64,000 bases of DNA from RPRB01 sp035501615 (GCA_035501615.1 DATJVY010000081.1:6988-70987); one strand, 5' to 3'. Numbered from the stretch's first letter, positions 9,201-18,785 are shown. Program-made: numbers and translations. Notes: a model not told the origin generated them from the sequence alone.

Positions 9201-9305
9201 GCGCCGCGCGAGTTCCGGAAAGACCTGCTGGACGCGATGAAGCAGGGTACGCCCGAGCGGTACCGCGACCAGGTGAAGCAGTACTACGAGGAGCTGGTGA
9301 AGTGA
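6201..9305 (+). CDS. DUF4175/TIGR02302-like membrane protein with long coiled coil
   Basis: A protein of about 1034 residues. Two or three transmembrane helices lie in the first 200 residues (LLGAACLGFGVALAGFLA, WVVAAGALAALVVVAE, LVALAALGALALLAGLW). Beta-rich domains follow to about residue 430, and the rest is a Q/E/R/L-rich coiled coil. This build resembles the DUF4175/TIGR02302 family. The GTG at 6201 is chosen because the upstream in-frame sequence is unlike coding sequence; no clear ribosome site is seen, so the start is uncertain. The stop overlaps the next gene's GTG, making it first in a five-gene operon. It may be a structural envelope partner of the MoxR/DUF58/BatA-like proteins. 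Confidence 0.75.
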   Translation: MNLLRSAPETDSAPTPLPDAAAGATVDRFLRAVRRRQARAVSLEAGLLGAACLGFGVALAGFLARAWPRGARWVVAAGALAALVVVAERIWRHWTRAAGNPFRTARLVAARAPGVSLDLLAVLELRQAMPHDRSFSTELVLAHLRSVDARTAGLDAEAIVDRTAVRRAGLVALAALGALALLAGLWPDRMRALLVSLRPAATSGPQGAREPITGELEVLYQYPAYTGLAPRTVSSTGDLAGPRGTVVQLRTRADRTVSGAQLVLNTGAVMPLRVDQGRDLSGSLVLQASGTYAVVFTGRSGREVARGPESPLTVEPDAPPQVAILLPGSELEVDPEQEVLLRWEASDDYGLSDVALIWTGPDGQTQRQKLAHDDGRKSSGQYRWPLGALKLAPGDRVSYAVEALDNDAVDGPQKGSSRQQTLVVYSAAEHRREALRRAAELWERLLAHLATRMEGPDRDARKSEDKVRAQEPVDTSGLVLAGDLVATARTLARERDRNEALVAALEHVGQDVASRVRATSDSRKLWLRLASRRTELEMDGRLTRIAQEEITALEKDALYLESLLDQQRLEELRDLAGQLARDQRELAKLIEQFQNTRDPGLQERILRQVSALRKRMDELARRMGELQKSIRDEHFNVEAMRELAKQQDMQGGLDEIEKLLKEGKTEEALARLQQLQAQMSELQKDLDDAAGNMGGRANPELVKRYREFSDALKSTTEDQKNLAEQTRAVRDRYREQMRQRMKQAAQGLKEQLQKKADQVAQDYQRVGPNDLSPRADAPLEQARSELDNLKSALKSEDFDLAAEAAQRAVRQAEELSRAGEQQRALDEAYQNPSDVREKSRKLAQRLEKDAETVRDIRRKLDQLFPPLSSQLGQTDRQKLQELAQGQRKLGQKAQDLQQKMRQLEQMAPLFGEQGEEAMQQISDRMAGATERLEGKDPQRGYGEQKSALDSLEQLQQAMQQSQRGGGKGGLPLPLLAGGEQEGGNELSRQKVEVPDADPNGAPREFRKDLLDAMKQGTPERYRDQVKQYYEELVK

Positions 9306-11044
9306 GGCGTGCGCTCCCGCTCGCCCTCGTCCTCCTCGCCACCGCGGCCTGGGCCGGGCCGCCGGCGGACGTCCGCGCACGGGTCAAGGCGCTGGAGGAG
9401 CTGCTCGACGAGGAGGACTACGCCGGAGCGCGGGCCGAGCTGGAACGGCTCCGCCAGGGCCAGGAGGAGACCGAGTCCTTCGAGTTCTTCGCCGGCCGCG
9501 TGGCGTTCGGCGAGGGGCACTACGCCGACGCGGTCTCGGCGCTCGAGCTGGCCGGCGTGGAGGACCGCCCGGGCAGCTATCTCCGGCTGGCCCGCGACAC
9601 GCTGGCCATCACCCGCGACCACGACCGCGCGGAGAGCGAGCACTTCATCCTCCTCTACCCGAAGGGGAAGGACGCGGTCCTCGCCCCCTACGCCCTGGAG
9701 GCGCTGGAGGCCCAGCGGGCGGCCCTGGAGAAGGACCTCGGACACGCCCCTCCGGGGAAGGTGCGGGTGGAGGTGGTCAACGACGCCTCGGAGCTGGCGC
9801 GGGTCTCCACCCTCTCCCAGAAGGAGATCGACCAGACCGGCACCATCGCCATCTGCAAGTTCAACAAGCTGATGGTGACCTCGCCCAAGGCGGTCCTGCG
9901 CGGATACGACTGGCTGGACACCCTGGCGCACGAGTACACCCATCTCGTCGTCACCCAGACCGGTCACAACTCGGTGCCCATCTGGCTCCAGGAGGCGCTG
10001 GCCAAGTACCTCGAGTCCCGCTGGCGCGGCCCCGCGGGCAAGGCGCTCCCTCCCTCCTCGCGCACCCTGCTCGCCGAGCGGGTGCAGAAGAACGACCTCA
10101 TCCCCTTCGCCCGGATGCACCCCTCGATGGCCAAGCTGCCCACCTGGAAGGATGCGGCCACCGCGTTCGCCGAGGTGTTCCTCGCCGCCGAGTACCTCCA
10201 CAAGGAGCACGGGATGCGGTCGCTGCGGACCATCGTCGAGGCGATGGGCGCCGGCGCCAGCGACCAGCAGGCGGTGGAGAGGGCCACCGGAAAGCCCTTC
10301 GCCTCCTTCGAGAAGGGCTGGATGGCCTACCTCCGGGCCCAGCCACCGCCCACGACCCGGGCCCCGGCCACCGCCGAGCGGCCGATCCTCAAGGGGAAGA
10401 ACACCCCTCCCGAGGAGGGCAAGAAGGGCCGGGAGATCTCCTTCGGCGACTTCGACGAGGTGGAGAACCCGGCCGCGCGGCGCTGGGCCCACCTCGGGGA
10501 GCTGTTCCGCGAGCGAGGGCGCTTCGTGGCCGCCGCCGAGGAGTACGGCAAGGCCCACGCCCTGGTGGGGAACGCGTACGAGACCATCTCCAACAAGTAC
10601 GCCCTCGCGCTGATGGCGGTGAAGCGGCTGGACGAGGCCGAGCGGGTGCTCCTCTCGTCGCTGGAGGCGCACCCGGGCTTCGCCGCCACCCAGGTCCACC
10701 TGGGGCGCATCTACCTGAGCCGGGGGCAATGGGCCGACGCCCGCGCCGCCTACCGGTCCGCCCTGGCCCAGGACCCGTTCGATCCCGAGATTCACCTCGC
10801 GCTGCTCAAGTCAGCCCAGTCGCTGGGCGACGGCCCGCTGGCCGACCGGGCCCGGAGCGCCTCCTCCATCCTGACCGGCGTCCCCGCCGAGCGGCTCCCC
10901 GAGCTGCTGGCCCGGCTGCCCGGACCGGAGTCCGACCCCTCCGACGTCGCGCTCCCCCGCGGCCCGGCCGAGCCTCCCCACCCACCCCGACCGGCGCCCA
11001 AGAAGCCCCGGGCCAACGAACCGACGGCCACCGAACGGCTATGA
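9302..11044 (+). CDS. Exported gluzincin-type peptidase (MA-like) with C-terminal repeats
   Basis: A 580-residue protein with a signal peptide (ALPLALVLLATAAWA) and an N-terminal helical repeat segment. A metallopeptidase domain has HEYTH at residues 210-214, and the third ligand is probably E231 in WLQEALAKYLE. A C-terminal TPR-like part (about residues 395-500) follows. The gluzincin arrangement matches the Peptidase_MA family. GTGA and ATGA overlaps join it to its neighbours, so it is translationally coupled to the MoxR gene. It probably acts in the periplasm on an unknown protein. The proline/lysine-rich tail is low-complexity. Confidence 0.85.
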   Translation: MRRALPLALVLLATAAWAGPPADVRARVKALEELLDEEDYAGARAELERLRQGQEETESFEFFAGRVAFGEGHYADAVSALELAGVEDRPGSYLRLARDTLAITRDHDRAESEHFILLYPKGKDAVLAPYALEALEAQRAALEKDLGHAPPGKVRVEVVNDASELARVSTLSQKEIDQTGTIAICKFNKLMVTSPKAVLRGYDWLDTLAHEYTHLVVTQTGHNSVPIWLQEALAKYLESRWRGPAGKALPPSSRTLLAERVQKNDLIPFARMHPSMAKLPTWKDAATAFAEVFLAAEYLHKEHGMRSLRTIVEAMGAGASDQQAVERATGKPFASFEKGWMAYLRAQPPPTTRAPATAERPILKGKNTPPEEGKKGREISFGDFDEVENPAARRWAHLGELFRERGRFVAAAEEYGKAHALVGNAYETISNKYALALMAVKRLDEAERVLLSSLEAHPGFAATQVHLGRIYLSRGQWADARAAYRSALAQDPFDPEIHLALLKSAQSLGDGPLADRARSASSILTGVPAERLPELLARLPGPESDPSDVALPRGPAEPPHPPRPAPKKPRANEPTATERL

Positions 11045-12069
11045 CCTCTCCCATGTCCTCGACCCCCCTGACAGCCGTGGAGCCCGGCGCCGACCTGCGC
11101 GCGGTGGAGGCCCTCGCCCGGGCACGCACGGCCATCGTCGAGCAGATCGAGAAGCGGGTGGTGGGCCAGCGCGAGGTGGTGGAGCACCTCCTCATCGCCC
11201 TCTTCTCCCGCGGGCACTGCCTGTTCGTGGGCGTGCCCGGGCTGGCCAAGACGCTGCTCATCTCCACCCTGGCCGAGGTGCTGAACCTGACCTTCAACCG
11301 GATCCAGTTCACTCCGGACCTGATGCCCTCGGACATCACCGGGACCGACATCCTCGAGGAGGACCGCGCCACCGGGCATCGCGAGTTTCGCTTCGTCCGC
11401 GGGCCGCTGTTCGCCAACATCATCCTCGCCGACGAGGTGAATCGCACCCCGCCCAAGACCCAGGCGGCCCTCCTCCAGGCGATGCAGGAGTACCGGGTGA
11501 CCGCCAGCGGCGAGACCTACCCCCTCGACCTGCCGTTCCTGGTCTTCGCCACCCAGAACCCCATCGAGCAGGAGGGCACCTACCCGCTCCCCGAGGCGCA
11601 GCTCGACCGCTTCATGTTCCTGGTCGACGTGGGCTACCCCAGCGCCGAGGAGGAGGTGCAGATCGTCAAGAGCACCACCTCGGGGGCGGTGCCCCGGCTG
11701 ACCAAGGTTCTCTCCCCGGAGCAGATCCTCGCGCTCCAGGAGCTCGTCCGCCGCGTCCCGGTGCCCGACCACGTGGTCCGCTACGCCGTGGAGCTGGTCC
11801 GGCAGACCCGGCCGAAGGAGCCCGGCGCGCCGGAGGTGGTCCGCAAGCACGTGAACTGGGGCGCCGGCCCGAGGGCGAGCCAGTACCTCGTGGTGGCGGC
11901 CAAGGCGCGGGCGGTGCTCCAGGGCCGCTTCGCAGCCACCGTGGAGGACGTGCGCAGCCTGGCCCTCCCCGTCCTCCGCCACCGGGTCCTGCCCAACTTC
12001 GCCGCCGAGAGCGAGGGCATCACCAGCACGCGCATCGTCGAGCAGCTGCTCGAGCTGGTGCGGACGTAG
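11041..12069 (+). CDS. MoxR family AAA+ ATPase
   Basis: A 342-residue cytoplasmic AAA+ ATPase. The Walker A motif is GVPGLAKT, Walker B is IILADEVNR, and the sensor region is FATQNPIEQEGTYPLPEAQ, all typical of MoxR. The start is the ATG at 11041, overlapping the previous stop (ATGA), because the upstream frame is a shadow of the preceding gene. MoxR ATPases act as chaperones for von Willebrand factor A (vWA) domain proteins. The DUF58 and BatA-like genes directly downstream are the expected partners. Confidence 0.95.
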   Translation: MTSPMSSTPLTAVEPGADLRAVEALARARTAIVEQIEKRVVGQREVVEHLLIALFSRGHCLFVGVPGLAKTLLISTLAEVLNLTFNRIQFTPDLMPSDITGTDILEEDRATGHREFRFVRGPLFANIILADEVNRTPPKTQAALLQAMQEYRVTASGETYPLDLPFLVFATQNPIEQEGTYPLPEAQLDRFMFLVDVGYPSAEEEVQIVKSTTSGAVPRLTKVLSPEQILALQELVRRVPVPDHVVRYAVELVRQTRPKEPGAPEVVRKHVNWGAGPRASQYLVVAAKARAVLQGRFAATVEDVRSLALPVLRHRVLPNFAAESEGITSTRIVEQLLELVRT

Positions 12070-12088
12070 GGAGCGGGCGCGTCCTCTC

Positions 12089-12969
<881 letters not shown>

Positions 12970-12973
<4 letters not shown>

Positions 12974-15060
12974 CCTTCGCCCAGCCCTGGCTCCTCCTCG
13001 GCGCGCTGGCGGCGCTCATCCCGCTGGCCATCCACCTCTTCGACCGGCGGAAGCCGCGACCGCATCCGTTCGCCGCCATCGCCTTCGTGCTCCGGAGCCA
13101 GCGACGGACGGCGTCGCGCCTGAAGCTGAAGCGGATCATCCTCTACACGCTGCGGACCCTCATCCTCCTCGCCATCCCCATCGCGCTGGCGCGGCCCGAG
13201 CTGCGCCGTCCCGGAGCGGCGGTCTCGAAGGCGGTGGGTCCGGCGGCGACGGTGGTGGTCGTGGACCGCGGCCTGGCGATGCGCTTCGTGGACGGGGAGA
13301 GCCTGTTCGAGAAGGCCCGGAGCGAGGCCCGGAGCGCGCTGGCCACCCTCGGCCCGGAGGACCCGGTGACGGTGCTCCCCTGCGGACCCGAGGTGGTGCC
13401 GCCCACCGCCCCCGGGCTCGACCGGAGCGAGGCGCGCCAGACGCTGGACCGGATGCGCCCCGCATGGTCGACGGCCGATCTCGCACGGTGCTTCGAGGTC
13501 GCGGCGCGCACGCTGGAAGAGAGCCCCACCGCCGGCAAGCGCATCGTCGTCGTCTCGGCGTTCACCGCCGGCTCGCTGCGGCTGGAGACCCCCCTTCCCA
13601 CCGTGCGCGGGCCGAACGACAAGCGGGTCCGTCCGGAGATGGTGCTCCGTGACGTGGCGCGCGGCCGCAAGGTGTTGCCCAACCACTTCCTCTCCGCGGT
13701 CAAGGCCGAGCCCGCTCCCCAGGCCGGAGCCCGAGCGGTGCAGGTCGCCTTCACCGTTCGGAACGTGTCCGATGCGCCGGCGAAGGAGATCCAGGCCACG
13801 GTGGAGCTCGGGGGCCGGGTGGTGGGGAAGACGTTCCTCGAGCTGACCCCTGGCGGCACGGCGCAGAAGACGCTCACCGTCCGCGCCGAGGTGGGCGGGC
13901 CGGTGGCCGGCGCGGTGATCCTCTCGCCCGATGGGCTGGCGGAGGACGACCGGCGCGACTTCGTCGTCCAGGTCCCCCGGGAACTGCGGGCCCTGGTGGT
14001 GAACGGGTCCCCCAGCCCGGTGCGCTACCGCGACGAGGTCTTCTTCCTCGAGGCGGCGCTCAGCGCTCCCAGCTCGCCCATCCGGCCGGTGGTGAAGGAC
14101 GCCTCGGCCGGGCTGCGCGAGCCACTGGACGGGTACGACGTGGTGGTGCTGGCCAACGTCCCGGCTCCGGTGCCGGAGGAGGCGGCGCGGCTGAAGGCCT
14201 TCGTCGAGCGCGGAGGGGGCCTGCTCGTCTCGGTGGGCGACAAGGTCGAGCCCGAGCCGTGGAATGCGCGCATGGGCGAGCTGCTCCCCCGTCCGATGCG
14301 GCTGGTGAAGGCAGCCGGGGCCGAATCGGGCGCGGGCGACGGACGGCAGGCCAAGCTCGGCGAGGTGCGGTGGGGCGATCCACTCTTCGCCCCCTTCTCG
14401 GGTCGCGGGCGGGAGGGGCTGATGGGCGCGCGCTTCCAGCGCTACATGCTGGTGGAGGGCGGAGCGAGGTCGGACGGCTCCGAGGTGCTGGCCGCCTACG
14501 ACGACGGCGCGCCGGCGTTCATCACCACGCGGCGGGGCCGGGGGCGGGTGCTGCTCTTCACCAGCACCCTGGACCGTGACTGGGGCGACTTCGCCATCCG
14601 CACCAGCTACCTGCCGCTGGTGCAGCGGGCCGCGGCGTGGCTCGCCGGCGCGCTGGACGAGCGGGAGGCGCTCGAGGGCCGGGTGGGGCAGACGCTGACG
14701 CTCCGACCCGATCCGCAGGCGCAGGTGACCTCGGTCAGGGCGCCCTCGGGGGTGGTGGTCCAGGCGCGGCTGGAGACCGACCACGGCCTCAGGGTCGGCC
14801 CGCTCCCCGAGCCCGGGCTGTACCAGACGTTCGACTCCGGGGGGCAGCTGGTCCCGGGCTCGCAGTTCGCGGTGACGCTGGATCCGGCCGACAGCGATCT
14901 CACCCGTCTCGACGAGGGCCAGCTCCAGGCCTACTTCGGGGAGGAGGCGGTGCGCGGCCCCGGGGGGACGGCGGATCGCCGGGTGCCGATCTGGACGTGG
15001 CTGGTGGTCACCGCGGCGATGGCCTTCTTCGCCGAGGGGTTGCTGCTCCGGAAGCCCTAG
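12970..15060 (+). CDS. BatA-like membrane protein with vWA fold
   Basis: A protein of about 696 residues. The N-terminal double membrane segment typical of the BatA N-terminal domain reads PWLLLGALAALIPLAIHLF, then RKPRPHPFAAIAFV and a second helix. A vWA-like domain follows, then a beta-rich part, a glutamine-amidotransferase-like domain (YDVVVLANV...GGGLLVSVGDK) and a C-terminal helix ending LLLRKP. The usual D-x-S-x-S metal motif reads DRGLAM, so the vWA site appears degenerate. The ATG at 12970 overlaps the DUF58 stop. It closes the operon. Confidence 0.88.
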
Positions 15061-15158
15061 TTTCGCGCGCTTCCGGCGTCCCTTCGCAGGGTCCGCGGTC
15101 GTGGTTGACCCGGGGGCGGGCGTGGCGGGAAAACCCGGCGCCCGGGGAGGGGCGCCAC

Positions 15159-15689
15159 ATGCGACACCCGAGAGCGGTACTCGCCGGATGCGGGGTGGCC
15201 TTTCTGCTGCTCTGCATGTTCTGCATCACCGGCCACGCGCGGACGATGACCGTCGCCCACGTCGCACACCCCGCGCCTCCCGTGGCGGCGCCCCCTCCAG
15301 CGCCGGTGGTCGAGCCACCCGCCCCGGTGCCCGCGCTCCAGCGCGCGGTGGACGCCGAGCTGAGCCAGGGAGTCATCGAGTTCGACACCGGCAGGGCAGT
15401 GCTGGGGACCGGGGGCCGGGAGGTCCTGGACCGGCTGGTCACGCTCCTCCAGCAGAGCCCCGGCGCAGGGGTGGAGATCGTCGGCCACACCGACGACGTG
15501 GGGACGGCCGAGGCGAACCAGGTGCTGAGCGAGGCGCGGGCCGCGGCCGTGAAGGCGTACCTCGTCGAGCACGGGGTGGCCGCCGAGCGGCTCACCGCCC
15601 GCGGCGAGGGCGAGGAGAACCCGGCGGGGGACAACGCCACCGCGGCGGGTCGGCAGCTGAACCGGAGGATCGAGTTCCGGGTGCGCTGA
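15159..15689 (+). CDS. OmpA-like peptidoglycan-associated protein
   Basis: A 176-residue protein starting at an ATG with a GGGAGGGG ribosome site. It has a hydrophobic N-terminal segment (AVLAGCGVAFLLLCMFCI) that is either a signal peptide or an anchor, a Pro/Ala-rich linker, and an OmpA C-terminal domain. Domain signatures are IEFDTGRAVL, VEIVGHTDDVGTAEANQVLSE, LTARGEGEENP and NRRIEF. OmpA-like domains bind the diaminopimelate of peptidoglycan and tie it to the envelope. It starts 98 nt after the BatA-like gene and may have its own promoter. Confidence 0.92.
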   Translation: MRHPRAVLAGCGVAFLLLCMFCITGHARTMTVAHVAHPAPPVAAPPPAPVVEPPAPVPALQRAVDAELSQGVIEFDTGRAVLGTGGREVLDRLVTLLQQSPGAGVEIVGHTDDVGTAEANQVLSEARAAAVKAYLVEHGVAAERLTARGEGEENPAGDNATAAGRQLNRRIEFRVR

Positions 15690-15726
15690 GGAGACAGCCA
15701 CCCTTCACCCCGAGGAGGCCACGCGA

Positions 15727-16944
15727 ATGTGGCAGATCGCCTCTCAGATGTTCTTGTGCCTGCTGGCCGCCGGGCTGATTGGCGCGGTCGCGGGCTGGGC
15801 ACTGGCCGCGCTGATGGGCCAGCGGCAGGCGGCACGGCTGGAGGAGACCCGCGCGCGGGTCGCCGCGCTGGAGGGGGATCTCGCCAGCGCAAGGCGGCGG
15901 ACGGCGGACGCCGAGGCGGAGCGCACGCGCCTCGCGGCGGACGTCGAGGGAGCGCTCGCGCGGACACAGGAGCTCGAGCTCCGCAGGAGAAGCGCGGAGG
16001 ACCGCTCGGTGGCCGCTGAGGCCGGGCTGCGCGCGGTGCGGGAGCGAGGCGAGGTGGCCGAGGAGGCTCTCCGGGCCGCACAGTCCCGCGCCGCCGGAGC
16101 GGAGATCGCGGCTCGGGACTCCGCCGCCTTCCTGGAGGCCGCCCGGTCCCGGGAACGGGCCGAGGCGGCGCGCGCCGTCCAGGCCGAGGAGGCGATGCGA
16201 GCGCTGGAGCTCGGGACCGGCCACGCGCTGGAGGAGCTCCGGGGCGAGCGCGACCGGCTCCAGGCGAGCCTCCGTGATGCGCTCGAGCGGCTCGAGGGCC
16301 TCCGGTCCGAGCTCGACGGCTCCAGGGACCGGGCGGAGGCGCTCGACGGCGACGGCGAGGAGCGCCTGGCCCTCGAGCAGCGGCTCCGCCAGTGCCAGGA
16401 GCGGCTGGTGGTCCTCGAGGCCAGCCACCGGGCGCTGGAGACCGAGCGCGACGGGGCCGAGACCCGGGTGCGGAGCCTGGGGGAGGCGCTCCGCGAAGGC
16501 GACCGCGAGCGGGAGGAGATCGAGGCCCGCCTGCGGGGACTGGAAGGGCGCCTCCGGGCCGAGCAGGAGGCGCACCAGCGTGCACAGCTCCGGGTCCTGG
16601 AGCTCACCCGTCTCGCGGAAGGCGGCCGGCGCCCCCGGGAGGCCGTCCGGAGCCCGGCGGTGCGGGGGCCCCGACGGGACGACCTCGAGGAGATCGTGGG
16701 CGTGGGACCGGTGCTGGCGAGGCTCCTCCACCGGCACGGGGTCCACACCTTCCGCCAGGTCGCGCTCTGGACGGCGGAGGACATCCGGCGCATCGACGCC
16801 TTCCTCCACGACTTCCACGGACGGATCCGCCGCGACCACTGGGTGCGGCAGGCGAGAACGCTCCACCGGCGGCACCACGGCGAGTCGCTGGGCTCCGCAA
16901 GAGCACGGCCCGGCAACGGCGAGCCGCAGCAGCCCGCCCCGTAG
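15727..16944 (+). CDS. Membrane-anchored coiled-coil protein with C-terminal HhH (COG3743-like) domain
   Basis: A 405-residue protein. One N-terminal membrane helix (FLCLLAAGLIGAVAGWALAAL) is followed by about 270 residues of Arg/Glu/Ala/Leu heptad-rich coiled coil. The C-terminal domain (about 318-385) reads DDLEEIVGVGPVLARLLH, then GVHTFRQVALWT and RIRRDHWVRQA. This pattern is shared with the predicted HhH 'flap-endonuclease-like' COG3743 family and often ends long helical membrane proteins. No nuclease residues are evident. Function is unknown; a scaffold binding DNA or protein at the inner membrane is plausible. Confidence 0.82.
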   Translation: MWQIASQMFLCLLAAGLIGAVAGWALAALMGQRQAARLEETRARVAALEGDLASARRRTADAEAERTRLAADVEGALARTQELELRRRSAEDRSVAAEAGLRAVRERGEVAEEALRAAQSRAAGAEIAARDSAAFLEAARSRERAEAARAVQAEEAMRALELGTGHALEELRGERDRLQASLRDALERLEGLRSELDGSRDRAEALDGDGEERLALEQRLRQCQERLVVLEASHRALETERDGAETRVRSLGEALREGDREREEIEARLRGLEGRLRAEQEAHQRAQLRVLELTRLAEGGRRPREAVRSPAVRGPRRDDLEEIVGVGPVLARLLHRHGVHTFRQVALWTAEDIRRIDAFLHDFHGRIRRDHWVRQARTLHRRHHGESLGSARARPGNGEPQQPAP

Positions 16945-16990
16945 CCTGAGCCAGCGCCTGAACCCTCGCGGTCGACCCGCCGCCTGCTCG

Positions 16991-17015
16991 GGCGGGGCCA
17001 CTGAGCGGGCCCGCC
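16991..17015. terminator. Weak hairpin between convergent genes
   Basis: GGCGGG (16991-16996) and CCCGCC (17010-17015) could form a stem between the coiled-coil gene and gshB, which converge here. The first arm can instead pair with CCCGCC at 16976-16981. No T-tract is present. Confidence 0.3.
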
Positions 17016-17018
17016 TGA

Positions 17019-17984
17019 CTAGCGGCGCTCGGCGACGAGCCGCTCGACGTGGGCGAGGATGCGGCCCGCCGGGTCGCCCCCGTCCAGCCGGGCCAGCTCG
17101 GCCAGTCCGGTGGGGCTGGTGACGTTCACCTCGATGAGGAAGTCGCCGATGACGTCGAGGCCGACGAAGACCAGCCCCTCGCGGCGGAGCGCGGGAGCGA
17201 GGCGGGCGCAGATCTCCCGGTCGCGCGCGGTCAGCTCGGTCTTCACCGCCTTCCCGCCGACGGCCATGTTGGCGCGGTTCTCGGTCTCGAGCGGGACGCG
17301 GAGGATGGCGCCCAGCGGCTCGCCGTCCAGGAGGAGGATCCGCTTGTCCCCCTGGCGCGCCGCGGGCACGTAGGCCTGGGCCACCACCCACTCGAGGCCG
17401 CGGGCTCCGACCAGCTCGAGGACCGAGGCGGTGTTGCGGTCCCCCGGCCGGAGGAGAACGACGCCCTCGCCGCCGTGCCCGTCCACCGGCTTCACGATCG
17501 CACCCTCTGCCGCGGCCTCCACGAAGGCCCGGAGCTGCCCGAGGTCCCTGCTGACCAGCGTCTCGGGGGTGAGCTCCGGGAAGTGGAGGGCCCAGAGCTT
17601 CTCGTTCGCGGCGCGGAGGCCCCCAGGCGAGTTCACGCAGACCGGTGACCCTCCGCCGGTGGCCTCCACCAGCTGGGTCGCGTGCAGGAAGGCGACGTCG
17701 ACCGGCGGGTCCTTCCGCATCCAGAGCACGTCCAGGGATCCGAGGAGCACCTCCCGCTCGCCGAGCACCCGGAAGTGGTGTCCCTGCCGATCGAAGACCT
17801 CCACCTCGCGGGCCCGGGCGACCGCCCGTCCCCGGCGGTGAGCGAGCCCCTCCTGGCCGAAGCTGAGCAGGCGGTGTCCCCGCTCCTGCGCCGCTCGCAT
17901 CAGGGCGAACGTGGTGTCGTGGTGGACCAGCACCTGCTCGAGCGGGTCCATCAGGAAGCCGATGGTCAGGGACCGGGAGTCCAC
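17019..17984 (-). CDS. gshB: Glutathione synthetase
   Basis: A 321-residue ATP-grasp enzyme that joins gamma-glutamylcysteine and glycine. Family motifs include GFLMDPLEQV at the N-terminus, LWMRKDPPVD, SRDLGQL, VKPVDGHGGEGV (ATP-grasp loop), GDKRILLLDGEPLGAI, and FVGLDVIGDFLIEVNVTSPTGL near the C-terminus. Its length is typical of bacterial GshB. The GTG at 17984 lies nine bases after a TACGGT box with no ribosome site between, so the mRNA is probably leaderless. No gshA is present in the window. Confidence 0.95.
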   Translation of the reverse strand: MDSRSLTIGFLMDPLEQVLVHHDTTFALMRAAQERGHRLLSFGQEGLAHRRGRAVARAREVEVFDRQGHHFRVLGEREVLLGSLDVLWMRKDPPVDVAFLHATQLVEATGGGSPVCVNSPGGLRAANEKLWALHFPELTPETLVSRDLGQLRAFVEAAAEGAIVKPVDGHGGEGVVLLRPGDRNTASVLELVGARGLEWVVAQAYVPAARQGDKRILLLDGEPLGAILRVPLETENRANMAVGGKAVKTELTARDREICARLAPALRREGLVFVGLDVIGDFLIEVNVTSPTGLAELARLDGGDPAGRILAHVERLVAERR

Positions 17985-17993
17985 GTCGGCGGC

Positions 17994-17999
17994 ACCGTA
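17994..17999 (-). promoter_or_regulatory. Putative -10 box (TACGGT) for leaderless gshB
   Basis: TACGGT on the minus strand is followed by nine bases and then the gshB GTG. That places the expected transcription start at or beside the start codon. No clear -35 is visible. Confidence 0.4.
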
Positions 18000-18029
18000 A
18001 CCGAGGGCCGCGGCCGCCGCCCGGGACAG

Positions 18030-18671
18030 TTAGCCCGCCTGCCAGAGGGCGTACACGCTGCCCCAGCCCATCGCCAGGAGGAGGACGAACACCACGTAGA
18101 CCACCCACTCCAGGCGCCGGAGCGCGCCGGCGCTGGCGACGACGCCCTGCCCCATCGCGAAGGTCTGGATGCCGTTGGCCAGGTGGTAGCTCAACGCCAG
18201 GACGCCGAGGATGTAGACCACCAGGGTGGGGGTGTGGTGGGCCATCTCGTGGGAGATGTCGGCGAACGGCTCGGGCCGGCCCTCCACGAACCGGGGCTGT
18301 GCCCATGCCAGCCAGAGGTGTGCGCCGATGAAGCCCAGGAGCCCGAGCGCGCTCAGGCGTTGCAGCAGGTACTTGAGGTTGTCGTAGTAGCCGTAGCGGA
18401 CGTTGTTCGGGCGGGAGGACGCGAGGCGGGCGATTCCCCAGAGCGTGTGCAGGAGGAGCGGGAGCAGCACCACCACCGCGAGGAGCGCCTGGTTGAACGG
18501 GTGGCGCGCGCCGGTCACCGCTCGCTCCCAGGCCTGCGCCCCGGTGAACGCGCTCAGGTTGTCCCAGAGGTGGAGCACGGTCCAGACGCCCAGGGGGAGG
18601 ATCGCCAGCAGCGAGGCGATGCGCGCCCGGTAGAAGGCGCCGGTGGAGAGCGGGTGGGCGGTGTCGGCCAT
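18030..18671 (-). CDS. sdhC: Succinate dehydrogenase cytochrome b558 subunit (SdhC), orphan
   Basis: A 213-residue membrane protein with five hydrophobic helices, like the Bacillus-type di-haem SdhC/FrdC. Histidines at 34 (VLHLWDN), 75 (LLHTLWG), 118 (AHLWLAW) and 163 (SYHLANGIQTF) match the spacing of the four haem ligands of that family. It would anchor a flavoprotein/iron-sulphur pair and pass electrons to quinone. No sdhA or sdhB lies on either side: gshB is downstream and the divergent nagZ upstream. The start is the ATG at 18671; longer readings are shadows of nagZ. Confidence 0.9.
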   Translation of the reverse strand: MADTAHPLSTGAFYRARIASLLAILPLGVWTVLHLWDNLSAFTGAQAWERAVTGARHPFNQALLAVVVLLPLLLHTLWGIARLASSRPNNVRYGYYDNLKYLLQRLSALGLLGFIGAHLWLAWAQPRFVEGRPEPFADISHEMAHHTPTLVVYILGVLALSYHLANGIQTFAMGQGVVASAGALRRLEWVVYVVFVLLLAMGWGSVYALWQAG

Positions 18672-18703
18672 GGGCCCCAGGTGATTCCAGGCCCGGGCGC
18701 ACG

Positions 18704-18722
18704 GTGCAAGCGGCTTGTGCAC
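18704..18722. repeat. Second copy of the GTGCAAGCGGCTTG repeat
   Basis: Fourteen bases identical to the palindrome at 849-862, here ending in TGCAC, so GTGCA and TGCAC arms persist around an imperfect centre. It lies in the 114-nt divergent gap between sdhC and nagZ, where it could serve as an operator or be a dispersed repeat. Confidence 0.45.
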
Positions 18723-18769
18723 CCGCCGGCCGCCTGGCCGACGCCAGGAGCGGGCGGGCCCATCCCGGG

Positions 18770-18775
18770 TAGACT
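18770..18775 (+). promoter_or_regulatory. Putative -10 box (TAGACT) for leaderless nagZ
   Basis: TAGACT is followed by ten bases and then the GTG of nagZ, with no ribosome site between. This is the same arrangement as gshB and thpR. Confidence 0.4.
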
Positions 18776-18785
18776 GGGCGGATTC

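Noticed and set aside
15100..15130. Promoter of the OmpA-like gene (TTGACC near 15105)
   Set aside because: No acceptable -10 hexamer lies 16-18 bases downstream, so it was left out.
15592..18702. A 1036-codon minus-strand frame spanning gshB and sdhC
   Set aside because: It runs antisense to the coiled-coil gene and out of frame with gshB and sdhC, which carry the real motifs.
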